From: CAZYMF01 sp964648215
GTDB lineage: Bacteria; Desulfobacterota; Binatia; HRBIN30; JACQVA1
Assembly: GCA_964648215.1 (NCBI GenBank)
Contig: CAZYMF010000001.1
Span: 1-64,000 of the forward strand
DNA: 64,000 nucleotides
Reading direction: 5' to 3'
The notes beneath the pieces were generated by a model. That model was not told where the DNA came from and searched no databases. It saw nothing but the letters and a program-made list of their open reading frames with translations. Positions within the stretch are counted from its first letter, which is position 1; every line of letters starts with the position of its first letter. Of this stretch, positions 45,070 to 54,049 are shown piece after piece. The translations under genes were made by a program, and so were the position numbers.

Positions 45070-47040
45070 ATGAGCCAACGTGACCAACCGTGGTTGATGC
45101 GAACGTACGCGGGCCACACCGATCCGCGCGCGGCCAATGAGCTCTTCCGCGGCAACCTGGCCAAGGGTCAAACCGGCCTGAGCGTGGCGTTCGACCTGCC
45201 GACGCAGACCGGCTACGACGCCGACGACCCGATGGCGGCGGGAGAGGTCGGCAAGGTCGGCGTGCCGATCGGCCACGTCAAGGACATGGACGCGCTCTTC
45301 GCCGGCATTCCGCTGGCGAAGATGAACACCTCGATGACGATCAACGCGACGGCGGCCTGGCTGCTGTCGTTGTACGTCGCCGCCGCCGAGCGCCAGGGGG
45401 CCAATCCGCGCGAGCTGCGCGGCACGACCCAGAACGACATCCTCAAGGAGTACCTGTCGCGCGGCACGCACATCTTCCCGCCCGAGCCGTCGCTGCGGCT
45501 GACCGCCGACACCATCGAGTACACGGTGGTGAACATCCCGAAGTGGAACCCGGTCAACATCTGCAGCTATCACCTGCAGGAGGCCGGAGCGACGCCGGTG
45601 CAGGAGCTGGCGTTCACCCTGGCCAACGCCTTCGCCGTGCTCGACCGGGTGCGCCAGCGCCCCGACGTCTCGATGCCCGACGTGGTCGGCCAGATCTCGT
45701 TCTTCGTCAATGCGGGGATCCGCTTCATCGAGGAGATGTGCAAGCTGAAGGCGTTCGTGCGGCTGTGGGACCGCTTCACCCGCGAGCGCTACGGCGTCGA
45801 GGACGCCAAGAAACGCCGCTTTCGCTACGGCGTGCAGGTCAACTCCCTCGGCCTGACGGCGCAGCAACCGGAGAACAACGTGCAGCGCATCCTGCTCGAG
45901 ATGCTCGCCGTCACGCTGTCGAAGGAGGCGCGCGCCCGCTCGGTGCAGCTCCCCGCCTGGAACGAGGCGCTGGGGTTGCCGCGGCCGTGGGACCAGCAGT
46001 GGTCGCTGCGCATGCAGCAGGTGCTGGCCTACGAGACCGACGTGCTCGAGTACGAGGACATCTTCGCCGGCTCGACGGTGATCGAGGCCAACGTCGACAA
46101 GCTCACGCAGGGCGCCGAGACGGAGCTGGCCCGCATCGAGAAGATCGGCGACGCGGCCGCGGCGATCGAGGTGATGAAGCGGGCGCTGGTGGCGAGCCTC
46201 GCCGAGCGCCAGCGACACATCGAGAGCGGCGAGCTGACGGTGGTCGGGGTGAACAAGTTCACCGAGCACGAGCCCTCGCCGCTGGTGGCGGCGGAGGCGG
46301 AGAGCATCCTGGTGGTCGACCCGGAGGCCGAGCGCAGGCAGATCGAGCGCTTGCGCGCCTTCCGCGCCGAACGCAACGCCGCCGAGGTGGAAGCGGCGCT
46401 GCGCGGCTTGGCCGATGCCGCCAGCTCCGGGTCCAACGTCATGCCCGCCTCGATTCGCGCCGCGCACGCCGGGGTGACCACCGGGGAGTGGGCGGGCACG
46501 CTGCGGCGGGTTTTCGGCGAGTATCGCGCGCCGACCGGGCTGCAGGGGCTGGTCGCCGCCGGCGACGGCGAGACGCTGCAGCAGGCGCGGCAGCACGTCA
46601 GGCAGGTCGCCGCCCGGATCGGGCACCCGCTGCGCCTGCTGGTGGCCAAACCCGGGCTCGACGGCCATTCGAACGGGGCCGAGCAGGTGGCGGTGCGGGC
46701 CAAGGAGGCGGGCTTCGAGGTGATCTACGAAGGCATCCGGCTGACGCCGGAGCAGATCGTCGAGTCGGCGCTGCAGGAGGACGTCGATGCCGTCGGCATC
46801 TCGATCCACTCCGGCTCGCACATGACCCTGGTGCCGCGCGTCGTCGAGCTGCTGCGGGCCAAGGGCTTGCAGGACGTCCCGGTGTTCGTCGGCGGCATCA
46901 TCCCCGACGGCGACCGCGCGCGGCTGCAGCAGGCCGGGATCGCTCGCGTCTACACGCCGGGCGAGAAGACGCTGACCGCCATCGTCGCCGAGATCGCCGA
47001 CCTGGTGGCCGAGTCGACCGCGACCAAGGCGAGCGCCTGA
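45070..47040 (+). CDS. MeaA/ethylmalonyl-CoA mutase-type B12-dependent acyl-CoA mutase
   Basis: 656 residues, single chain. The N-terminal barrel shows GLSVAFDLPTQTGYDADDPM, MNTSMTINATAAWLL, GTTQNDILKEYLSRGT and QVNSLGLTAQQPENNV. The C-terminal 130 residues bind cobalamin (KPGLDGHSNGAEQVAVRA, a DxHxxG motif). Sequence and fused layout match MeaA/ethylmalonyl-CoA mutase more closely than methylmalonyl-CoA mutase, though methylmalonyl- or isobutyryl-type activity is not excluded. It suggests the ethylmalonyl-CoA pathway for C2 assimilation. No ccr gene is in view. Confidence 0.88.
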   Translation: MSQRDQPWLMRTYAGHTDPRAANELFRGNLAKGQTGLSVAFDLPTQTGYDADDPMAAGEVGKVGVPIGHVKDMDALFAGIPLAKMNTSMTINATAAWLLSLYVAAAERQGANPRELRGTTQNDILKEYLSRGTHIFPPEPSLRLTADTIEYTVVNIPKWNPVNICSYHLQEAGATPVQELAFTLANAFAVLDRVRQRPDVSMPDVVGQISFFVNAGIRFIEEMCKLKAFVRLWDRFTRERYGVEDAKKRRFRYGVQVNSLGLTAQQPENNVQRILLEMLAVTLSKEARARSVQLPAWNEALGLPRPWDQQWSLRMQQVLAYETDVLEYEDIFAGSTVIEANVDKLTQGAETELARIEKIGDAAAAIEVMKRALVASLAERQRHIESGELTVVGVNKFTEHEPSPLVAAEAESILVVDPEAERRQIERLRAFRAERNAAEVEAALRGLADAASSGSNVMPASIRAAHAGVTTGEWAGTLRRVFGEYRAPTGLQGLVAAGDGETLQQARQHVRQVAARIGHPLRLLVAKPGLDGHSNGAEQVAVRAKEAGFEVIYEGIRLTPEQIVESALQEDVDAVGISIHSGSHMTLVPRVVELLRAKGLQDVPVFVGGIIPDGDRARLQQAGIARVYTPGEKTLTAIVAEIADLVAESTATKASA

Positions 47041-47071
47041 GGCGCGCGGGCGCTCGGCGCGCCGACCGGTT

Positions 47072-47115
47072 CTTCATTCCCGGTTCCCGGTTCGCCGTTT
47101 TCCATTGTCTTCTCT
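47072..47115. repeat. Stuttering CCCGGTTCCCGGTTCGCCG run at convergent gene ends
   Basis: The 84-base space between the convergent mutase and cytochrome-like genes holds degenerate repeats of a CCCGGTT unit and then CCGTTTTCCATTGTC. It is similar in style, not sequence, to the stutters at 22868-22957 and 26409-26436. No perfect hairpin is evident. Confidence 0.5.
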
Positions 47116-47124
47116 TTCGGCTCT

Positions 47125-48153
47125 CTACGGCTGCGCCCCCTGGACGATCCAGTCGCGGATCAGCTGAATCTGGTCCGCGGACAGCGGCGGCTTGGCCGAG
47201 GGCATGAGGGCGCCGTACTGCGGCGGCGGACCGCTCACCTTGATCAGCAGCAGGCTGTTGTCGGCATGGCCGGGATCGACGCGCAGCAGCCCGTCCTGGG
47301 CGGCGGCGAAGGTGGTGGGCACGACGTTGACGAGCTGGTCGTAGGCGACACCGGGATCCAGAGACAGATTGTTGGCGGGAAAGGGCCCGGTGTGACAGTT
47401 CGTGTCGCGGCAGGTGGTGTCGAAGATCGTCGTCTGGATGTTGGCCAGGGTGGCGTTGGCGTCGAACGTCGCCGTTGCCGTCGCCGATGGGGTCGGCGTC
47501 GCCGTGGGCGTGGGCGTGGCCGTAGGCGTGTCCGTCGGCGTCGGTGTCGTTGTCGGCGTTGGCGTCGTCGTCGGCGTGGGTGTCGGGACCAGCGTCCCGG
47601 TCGGGGTGATCGTCGGCGTGCTCGTCGGCGGCGGAGTCGCGGTGGGCGTCGGCGTGGCGGTGACCGTGGGTGTCATCGATGCGGTGGCCGTCGGCGTTTC
47701 GCTGGGGGACGAGGTGGGGGTGGCTGTCCTGGTCGCGGTCGGCGAGGCCCCCTCGAACTCGAGGGCGCCGCCGGCAATCCACTGTCGGATCATGTCGATC
47801 TGCGAGCTCGACAGCGGTGCCGCCGACAGAGGCATGCGGCTCCCCTCGCTCGCGGTGGGGTCGGTGAGCTTGATCAGCAGGAAGCTGACGTCGGGTTGGA
47901 ACGGGGTGGCGCGCGCCAGTCCCGCGGCGCGTGCGGCGGCGTTGTCGGGCACGACGTTGACCAGTTGCTGGTAGGATTCACCCTGGACCAGCGACAGGTT
48001 GCCGGCGCGGCTGATGGTGTTGTGGCAGCCGCCGGCGATGCAGCTCTGGTTGAAGATCTGCTGCTGGATGGTCTGCAAGCCCGGCGCGGTGTCCGTGGGG
48101 CCGGGCCCGTTGCCGGCGCAACCGGAGGCGGCCAGGATCGCGGCGAGGACCAT
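47125..48153 (-). CDS. Lipoprotein with two CX4CH cytochrome-like modules joined by a Thr-Pro linker
   Basis: 342 residues if started at ATG 48153; GTG 48201 is an alternative. A lipobox LAASGC is followed by module 1 (about 15-125): CIAGGCHN, GESYQQLVNVVPD and RMPLSAAPLSSSQIDMIRQW. A ~100-residue Thr/Pro/Ser linker follows (132-230). Module 2 (231-342) has CRDTNCHT, GVAYDQLVNVVPT, MPSAKPPLSADQIQLIRDW. Both modules have the same order as the single module of the 809-residue copper-type protein. His in CX4CH and the Met-Pro could ligate heme. Probably extracytoplasmic electron transfer. Confidence 0.82.
   Translation of the reverse strand: MVLAAILAASGCAGNGPGPTDTAPGLQTIQQQIFNQSCIAGGCHNTISRAGNLSLVQGESYQQLVNVVPDNAAARAAGLARATPFQPDVSFLLIKLTDPTASEGSRMPLSAAPLSSSQIDMIRQWIAGGALEFEGASPTATRTATPTSSPSETPTATASMTPTVTATPTPTATPPPTSTPTITPTGTLVPTPTPTTTPTPTTTPTPTDTPTATPTPTATPTPSATATATFDANATLANIQTTIFDTTCRDTNCHTGPFPANNLSLDPGVAYDQLVNVVPTTFAAAQDGLLRVDPGHADNSLLLIKVSGPPPQYGALMPSAKPPLSADQIQLIRDWIVQGAQP
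47460..47757 (-). repeat. Thr-Pro linker-coding minisatellite
   Basis: Short-period repeats of ACG/ACC/CCG-type codons that encode the linker of the cytochrome-like lipoprotein. The DNA is nearly a period-6/12 repeat and prone to slippage. Confidence 0.8.
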
Positions 48154-48238
48154 GGCCCCGGAGCGGAGCCCGATCGGCAGAGACGTCGACGGGGGCGGCA
48201 CGGGTGGACCGAAACGGCGAGCGCGACAACGCGGCAGG

Positions 48239-48607
48239 TTAGAGCCCTTTGGCCCCGCTGACGACGATGCTGGCGATGCCTCCTTTGACGAACTTGTGGC
48301 CGGTGATCTCGGCGCGTGAGCCGGCCAGCTTCTTGGCGGCGTCGTACGGGTCGCTATCGTCGTGGTTGTCGAGGAGCAGGTAGATATCGCCGCTGTCGGT
48401 GAGCACGCCGATGGGCACCCCCGACTTGGCGCACAGGAGGGCACAGCTCTTGTGCTCGGGTCCCTTCAGCCCCTTGGCCATGTAGCAGGCCATGTCGATG
48501 ATCTCGCCCTTGACCGTGACCGCTTCCTGGGCGGCGGCGGGACGCTGCCAGACGCAGAAGGACAGCAGGGCGGCGGCGAAGACGACCAGCAGACGGCGTA
48601 GCGACAT
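48239..48607 (-). CDS. Small exported Cys-containing protein
   Basis: 122 residues from ATG 48607 behind GGGAGAA. A signal peptide (ends AAAQEA) precedes a compact domain with MACYMAKGLKGPEHKSCALLC, a spaced Cys-His-Cys-Cys set, and GSRAEITGHKFVKGGIASIVV. Metal or redox binding is possible. The family is not recognised by name. It sits upstream of the cytochrome-like lipoprotein on the same strand. Confidence 0.75.
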   Translation of the reverse strand: MSLRRLLVVFAAALLSFCVWQRPAAAQEAVTVKGEIIDMACYMAKGLKGPEHKSCALLCAKSGVPIGVLTDSGDIYLLLDNHDDSDPYDAAKKLAGSRAEITGHKFVKGGIASIVVSGAKGL

Positions 48608-48862
48608 CGGCTCTTCTCCCTTTGCAAATGCGAACCCGAACAGTAGTATGTGCCGCGGAAACCATTGTCAATTAATCTCGATGGGTTGCACGGGAAGGAG
48701 AGTGCGGGCGGTCGCACGCACGCACGCGCGCCACCGCCCTGGGGCGGGTCCAGCGGTCGCCGGCATCGTGATGACGGAGCGAAAGATGTCGCTCAGCGCC
48801 CGGAATCGACCGGTCGCTCCAAAAGCGAGCCGCCGCCGATGAGCCGGAACGGGCGACCTGCT

Positions 48863-49999
48863 ATGAGCATGGACCCGCGGCTCGACCGCCGCGGCGGCTC
48901 GACCATGGGCAGCGACAATCCGTTCCGCCAACAGCTGATCTTCGTCTACGGCACCGGGCTCGCCTTCGGCCTTCACCTGGGCCTGATCCATCTCTATCTC
49001 TTTCGCTCCCCCGGCGCCCTGGTGACGTTCATCGGCGCCACGCTGGTGTTCTCCACTCTCACGCTGGTTCTCTGGCACTGGGTTCTGCCCCGCTACGCGC
49101 GGGTGCCGCGGGGATGGCGCCTGACCGTGCAGCTGGCGACCTGTGCGCTGGCGTTCGCGCTGCTTTCGGTCGTCGTCACCGAAGCGCACGCGACGTTGGT
49201 TGGCGGCTTTTCGATCCTGCGACCGTATCAGGGCGGCGACATCTCGGTGACCATCTCGCGCGCCGCCATGCAGCGGGCACCCCTGATCTACACCCTCATC
49301 CCCATCATCCCCGCGGCGCTGCTCTGCGTCGTCGGTTTCAACCAGCACTGGTGGCGGATGCGCCTGCTGCGCGGCCGCGAGCAGGAGCTGCGCGAGCTGG
49401 CCGTTTCGGCGCAGCTGGCGGCGCTGCGGGCGCAGCTCAACCCGCACTTCTTCTTCAACAGCCTCAACTCGATCGCGCAGCTGATCTCCACCGATCCCGT
49501 CAAGGCGGAGGCCTGCGTCGAGCGACTGGCGGAGATCTTTCGTTACATGCTGCGCAGCGGACACTCGGAGTTCGTGCCGCTGCAGGAAGAGCTGCAGATC
49601 GCCGAGGCCTACCTGGAGATCGAGCGCGCGCGCTTCGGCGAGGATCTGTCCGTCGAGGAGGACATCGACAGCCGCGCGCGCGAGGTCCGGCTGCCGGAGC
49701 TGATCCTGCAGCCGCTGGTGGAGAACGCGGTCAAGCACGGTATCTCGCGCAAGATCGGCGGCGGGCGCGTTCGTATCGAGGCCGCCCTGGAGCGCGGCGA
49801 TCTGCGTCTGACGGTGGCGGACACGGGGGCTGGCGTGCTCGACAGTGCTACCGTGTTCGAGTCGGGAGTCGGTCTCAAGAACGTCCGCGACCGCCTGCTG
49901 CATCTCTACGGCCCCGAGTACGCACCGGTGGTGGAGAGCAAGACCGGAGAGGGAACGACGGTGACGCTGCGCATCCCGCTGCCGGAAACGACGGTCTGA
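48863..49999 (+). CDS. LytS-type membrane histidine kinase
   Basis: 378 residues; ATG 48839, 48863, 48869 and 48905 are all in frame and 48863 is a compromise. Four membrane helices (about 20-155) precede the His_kinase domain with NPHFFFNSLNSIAQLI (phospho-His), LQEELQIAEAYLEIERARFG, and an HATPase with QPLVENAVKHGI and VADTGAGV. The partner response regulator follows four bases after the stop, so they form a two-component pair. Confidence 0.93.
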   Translation: MSMDPRLDRRGGSTMGSDNPFRQQLIFVYGTGLAFGLHLGLIHLYLFRSPGALVTFIGATLVFSTLTLVLWHWVLPRYARVPRGWRLTVQLATCALAFALLSVVVTEAHATLVGGFSILRPYQGGDISVTISRAAMQRAPLIYTLIPIIPAALLCVVGFNQHWWRMRLLRGREQELRELAVSAQLAALRAQLNPHFFFNSLNSIAQLISTDPVKAEACVERLAEIFRYMLRSGHSEFVPLQEELQIAEAYLEIERARFGEDLSVEEDIDSRAREVRLPELILQPLVENAVKHGISRKIGGGRVRIEAALERGDLRLTVADTGAGVLDSATVFESGVGLKNVRDRLLHLYGPEYAPVVESKTGEGTTVTLRIPLPETTV

Positions 50000-50003
50000 C
50001 GGC

Positions 50004-50756
50004 ATGATCCGCACCTTGCTGGTCGACGACGAGAAGCTGGCGCGCGACAGGCTGGCGTCGTTCCTGCGGCAGATGGAGGACGTGGAGATCGTCGGCCAGG
50101 CCAAGAACGGGATCGAGGCCGTCCGCGCCATCGAGGATGTCGATCCCCAGCTGGTCCTCCTCGACGTGCAGATGCCGGGCCTGGACGGCTTCGGCGTGCT
50201 GCGCAGCATCACCAAGAAGCCGCACGTCGTCTTCGCGACGGCCTTCGACGAGTACGCCATCCGCGCCTTCGACGTGCACGCCGTCGACTATCTGCTCAAG
50301 CCCATCAGCCGGGCACGGCTGGAGCAGGCGGTGCAACGGGTGCGCGAGCGGCTCGACCGCCAGGCGGCAGGCCCCGATCTGGAGGAGCTCAAGCAGCTGC
50401 TGGCGCAACGCGAGCCGCGCTACGTGACGCAGCTGCCGGTGCACAAGGCGAAGCAAATCATCCTGCTCGCGGTCGAGGACATTCTCTGGTTCGAGGTGCA
50501 GTACCGGCTCGTGTACGCCCACGTCGAAGCCGGTCATTTCATGACCAACTTCACCCTCAAGGAGCTCGAGGATCGGCTCGATCCCGAGGTCTTCTTCCGC
50601 GCCCACAAGTCTCGCCTGGTGAATCTGCGCCAGGTGAAGGCGATCGTGCCGTGGTTCGGCGGACGCTTCAAGTTGGTCATGCGCGATCAGGCGGGCTCCG
50701 AGGTGGAGCTCAGCCGGGCGCAGGCGCGCACGCTGCGCGGGCGGATGCGCTGGTGA
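50004..50756 (+). CDS. LytTR-family response regulator
   Basis: 250 residues. The receiver has LLVDDEKLARDRL, phospho-acceptor in VLLDVQMPGLDG, ATAFDEYAIRAFDVHAVDYL and the lysine of LLKPISRA. A LytTR DNA-binding domain (about 145-250) follows with YRLVYAHVEAGHFMTNFTLK and FFRAHKSRLVNLRQVKAI. It receives phosphate from the upstream LytS-type kinase. It lies beside the exported protein set and may control part of it. Confidence 0.94.
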   Translation: MIRTLLVDDEKLARDRLASFLRQMEDVEIVGQAKNGIEAVRAIEDVDPQLVLLDVQMPGLDGFGVLRSITKKPHVVFATAFDEYAIRAFDVHAVDYLLKPISRARLEQAVQRVRERLDRQAAGPDLEELKQLLAQREPRYVTQLPVHKAKQIILLAVEDILWFEVQYRLVYAHVEAGHFMTNFTLKELEDRLDPEVFFRAHKSRLVNLRQVKAIVPWFGGRFKLVMRDQAGSEVELSRAQARTLRGRMRW

Positions 50757-50760
50757 GCGC

Positions 50761-50860
50761 NNNNNNNNNNNNNNNNNNNNNNNNNNNNNNNNNNNNNNNN
50801 NNNNNNNNNNNNNNNNNNNNNNNNNNNNNNNNNNNNNNNNNNNNNNNNNNNNNNNNNNNN
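50761..50860. other. Assembly gap of 100 N with 14-base matching edges
   Basis: Bases 50747-50760 and 50861-50874 are identical (GCGCTGGTGAGCGC), so the two contigs appear to overlap and the gap probably does not exist in the genome. Confidence 0.97.
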
Positions 50861-50950
50861 GCGCTGGTGAGCGCGTTGATTCCCTGGGGCAAAGAGTTTA
50901 GAGTGCGGCGCCGTCGAATGCCGGACCGGAGGGAGGGCGAAGAGGAGCGG

Positions 50951-52384
50951 ATGCGAAGCTCGAAGCTGCTTGGACTAGTGACGGCCCTGGCCTGTGCGGC
51001 CCTGGTCGGGACGGTGCCGGCAGGCGCCGTCTGCACCGGGGACTGTCCACTGGCCGGTGGCGGCACGCCGAGCGTGGATTGCCTGGCCGAGTACGTCGGG
51101 GCCGGGGCGATCGTCGGGCGGAACCATCGATTGGCCACCTGCGAGGACGGCGATCCCAGCTGTGACAGCGACGGCGAGGTGAACGGGGTGTGCGTTCTCG
51201 ACGTGAAGGCCTGTCTCAATCAGGACGATCCCGACCTGACGCGATGTGCGGCCAAGGGTGTCGGCAGCTTTCGCATCCGCAACGCGCGCGGCGACGCCGA
51301 GCTGATCGGCCTGCAAACGAAGGTGAGCAACCTGCTGCCGACGAGCGACAGCGTGTGCAGCGAGACGCAGTCGGTCACCATCCCCCTCCGGGGCACCTCG
51401 GCCTACCGCCTGCCGGGGCGCAAACGGCTGCGCATCGTCGCCCAGGGCGACGGCGGTCGCGACTTCGACTCGGTGGTGCTGACCTGCACGCCGCCGCCCC
51501 AGCCGCTGGGAACGCGGCACTTCAGCATCAATCCGGCCAGCAGCCCGCTGCTGGCCGTCATCGGCAGCCTGCCGCTCACGCCCGGCACCTTCCAGGGCTA
51601 CCTCGATCTCCAAGCCGGCATTCCCGATCCGCAGACGGGTCTTGCCGCGATCAGCGTCACCGGCGCCTCCGAGTTTCTGTCCGCTGACCTGCGCCCGCTG
51701 GCGCCGATGATCGTGTGCCTCAAGCCGCAGGTGCCCACGGCGAACGTCGGTGTGATCGCCTGCAAGGGACAGCTCGACGTGAGCTACCGGGCGAGCATCA
51801 ATCACGTCGCCGGTATCGTCGGCGTGGACGGCTTCACCGCCGAGCAGTGCGGCGCCATGTGCGGTCCGCTCGGCTGCGGCACCGTCGAGGGCGAGTCCGA
51901 TCCCCATCCCGGGGTGTGCAACGGTCCGCTGCTGGCCGGGCCCGCCGGTGTCGGGGACAGCGGCCGCGGCGCCGTGGCCATCACGCCCGATCCGACGACC
52001 GGAGCGGGTGGGCTGCCGTTCGAGCTCTCGTTCGTCGAGCCGGGTTTCTGTCGCGACGACACGAGCGTGGCCTGCACAATGGATACCCAGTGCGGCGAGG
52101 GCGGCCTGTGCATGCAGAAGTGCGGCGACGGGCCGCCGGCGCAAGCCGCGGCGTTGCCGTTCCTGTCCGGCCCGGTGCACGTCGAGATCGAGAACGCCGA
52201 CGGCAACGTGGGCCGGAACACGGTGTATGACGTCAGGGGCGAGAACTTCTCCTGCGCCAACTGGACCCAGGAGGACGGTCCCGGAGAGCTCGTCTTCGGC
52301 ATTCCGCAACTGCACGGGTTTTCGCTCGCGCCCGGGCAACCGCCGAGCGACCTGGTCACGGCCTTCGTGCTCTCGGATCGCTGA
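50951..52384 (+). CDS. Exported Cys-rich protein of unknown function
   Basis: 477 residues from ATG 50951, close to GAGGAG. Signal peptide about 1-26 (ends PAGAVC). The mature chain begins with dense Cys (CTGDCPLAGGGTPSVDC, CEDGDPSCDSDGEVNGVC), then a beta-rich body, a second Cys region (EQCGAMCGPLGCGTVEGESD) and CTMDTQCGEGGLCMQKCGDG. Such proteins are common in myxobacteria-like lineages; the family function is unknown. It begins the plus-strand arm of the exported region. Confidence 0.8.
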   Translation: MRSSKLLGLVTALACAALVGTVPAGAVCTGDCPLAGGGTPSVDCLAEYVGAGAIVGRNHRLATCEDGDPSCDSDGEVNGVCVLDVKACLNQDDPDLTRCAAKGVGSFRIRNARGDAELIGLQTKVSNLLPTSDSVCSETQSVTIPLRGTSAYRLPGRKRLRIVAQGDGGRDFDSVVLTCTPPPQPLGTRHFSINPASSPLLAVIGSLPLTPGTFQGYLDLQAGIPDPQTGLAAISVTGASEFLSADLRPLAPMIVCLKPQVPTANVGVIACKGQLDVSYRASINHVAGIVGVDGFTAEQCGAMCGPLGCGTVEGESDPHPGVCNGPLLAGPAGVGDSGRGAVAITPDPTTGAGGLPFELSFVEPGFCRDDTSVACTMDTQCGEGGLCMQKCGDGPPAQAAALPFLSGPVHVEIENADGNVGRNTVYDVRGENFSCANWTQEDGPGELVFGIPQLHGFSLAPGQPPSDLVTAFVLSDR

Positions 52385-52437
52385 GGGTTGAACAGTCTTT
52401 CGGCCGCAGGACGATTGCCGGAGCGAATGGAGTGAGG

Positions 52438-53982
52438 ATGAAACCAACGACGGCCAGAGGCAGGGCAGGCCTCGCCGCGCTCCTCGCCGCGCCGCTCCTG
52501 CTGTGGGCCCTGGCGGCCGGCGCGCAGCTCTTCGCTCCCGGCGACGCCAACTGCGACGGCGTGGTGGACGCGGCGGACCTGTCGGCGCTACAGGAGACGC
52601 TGTTTCGCGGTGGTGATTGCGCCGGGGCCGACGTCAACAACGACGGCCGCGTGTCGGCCGCCGACGCCACCGCGTTGCTGCCTTTGCTGGTGGGCGTGCT
52701 TCCCACCAGCACCGTCACGCCGACGGTGACCCTGTCGCCGACGCGGACGAGAACCGCCACGCGCACGAGCACGCCGTCACCGTCGGTGACGCCGAGCGTC
52801 ACGCCGTCGCGGACGCACACGCCGACGGCGACGGTCACCGGCACCCTGCCGCCCAGCGAGACGCCGACCCGCACCGAAACCCCGAGCCGGACGCCGACGC
52901 CGACCCGGACGGCGACCACGACGCCGACCAGCACCTCGACGCGCACGTTCACGAGGTCGCCGACGCCGACCGTCACCAAGACCTTTACGGGCACGCCGAC
53001 GGCGACGCGCACGCCGACGAATACGCCGAGCGCGAGCCCGTCGCGGACGCCGACGCGAACGCCTTCGTTCACCGCAACGCGAACGCCGAGCCGGACGCGC
53101 ACGCCGACGCACACCGCGACCCCCACGAGGACGCCGTCCGCGACGCGAACGATCACGGCGACGCGCACGCCGACGACTACGCCGTCGCCGACGAACACGC
53201 GGACACCGAGCAATACGCCGACGCCGACGCGCACGGGCACGCCGACGCGGACGCCGACGATATCGCCGACGCCGAGCGTGACGCGGACGCCGACGCTGTC
53301 GCCGAGCCAGACGCCGACGCGCACGCCGACGCCGAGCGCCACGCTGACGCCGACGCGGACGGCGACCTTCACGCGGACGCCGACGGTGCCGCTGCCGTTC
53401 GGCCCGCAGGTCACCTTTTTCGGCATCGTCAACGCGGACAACAACGTGGTCGAGCCCGACGGGGTGGATCCGGACGGCAACCCGATCTACGTGCGCAGCG
53501 GCGGCTCGGGCTTCCTCATCGTGGTCGAGGGCCGGCCGGGAGCCAGCGGGTCCAAGGTGGCGACGAAGACCTTCCTGAGCGTGCCCACCGACCCCACGGT
53601 CCGGCCGGATCTGCAGATCCTTCCCGATCGCGCCCTTGGTGACGGCAGCACGGCAATCTGCGACGTCGGCCCGGCGCCGGCCCCGCTCGGAGGTGTGCCG
53701 GGTTCGGCGCTGGACTTCGGGCCGTCGCAGGAGGTGGCCGACGTGCTCAACGACTTCGGCTGTCGCTTCGTCCCGCACGACAGCAGCAACGACGCCTGCA
53801 CCCTGGGGCCGCTCGGTATACCGAAGTACGTCGGCACCAACTCGACCGAGCAGTTCTGCTCCTCGCCCGTGGTCGGCCGCGAGATCAGCTTTTCCACGGG
53901 AGACACGAAGCTGGCCGTTCAGCTGCGCGACATCGGCGGCAACATCGGCGACCGGCGTGTGATCGTGGTGCGGGTCCAGTAG
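52438..53982 (+). CDS. Exported protein: N-terminal dockerin, long Thr-Pro linker, unknown C-terminal domain
   Basis: 514 residues from ATG 52438 with GGAG upstream. Signal peptide 1-30. Residues 35-84 contain two dockerin loops: DANCDGVVDAAD and DVNNDGRVSAAD, both with standard calcium spacing. A linker of about 229 residues (90-318) is almost only Thr, Pro, Ser and Arg. The C-terminal 195 residues begin VTFFGIVNADNNVVEPDGVD and contain three Cys, a beta-rich look and no recognised family. The dockerin is at the N-terminus, unlike the two minus-strand proteins. Confidence 0.85.
   Translation: MKPTTARGRAGLAALLAAPLLLWALAAGAQLFAPGDANCDGVVDAADLSALQETLFRGGDCAGADVNNDGRVSAADATALLPLLVGVLPTSTVTPTVTLSPTRTRTATRTSTPSPSVTPSVTPSRTHTPTATVTGTLPPSETPTRTETPSRTPTPTRTATTTPTSTSTRTFTRSPTPTVTKTFTGTPTATRTPTNTPSASPSRTPTRTPSFTATRTPSRTRTPTHTATPTRTPSATRTITATRTPTTTPSPTNTRTPSNTPTPTRTGTPTRTPTISPTPSVTRTPTLSPSQTPTRTPTPSATLTPTRTATFTRTPTVPLPFGPQVTFFGIVNADNNVVEPDGVDPDGNPIYVRSGGSGFLIVVEGRPGASGSKVATKTFLSVPTDPTVRPDLQILPDRALGDGSTAICDVGPAPAPLGGVPGSALDFGPSQEVADVLNDFGCRFVPHDSSNDACTLGPLGIPKYVGTNSTEQFCSSPVVGREISFSTGDTKLAVQLRDIGGNIGDRRVIVVRVQ
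52705..53391 (+). repeat. Thr-Pro linker-coding minisatellite (about 690 bases)
   Basis: Runs of ACGCCGACG-type codons encode the 229-residue linker. The strand is nearly stop-free in every frame, which creates false open frames on both strands. Confidence 0.85.
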
Positions 53983-54049
53983 CGGCGGGCGGCCCGACTT
54001 TGCCTTGGCTCGCGTCCGCCGGTATGGTGCCGCCATGAGGAGATCCCCG

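Noticed and set aside
48608..48862. Possible small genes in the 255-base divergent region before the LytS kinase
   Set aside because: Open frames here are short, start without ribosome sites and overlap promoter-like AT-richer sequence; only a divergent control region is likely.
52356..53480. Minus-strand 374-codon frame rich in Val-Gly (elastin-like)
   Set aside because: Antisense of the Thr-Pro linker; GC-rich repeats lack stops in all frames. Same for similar frames at 55515-56420, 57162-57767 and 47402-47974.
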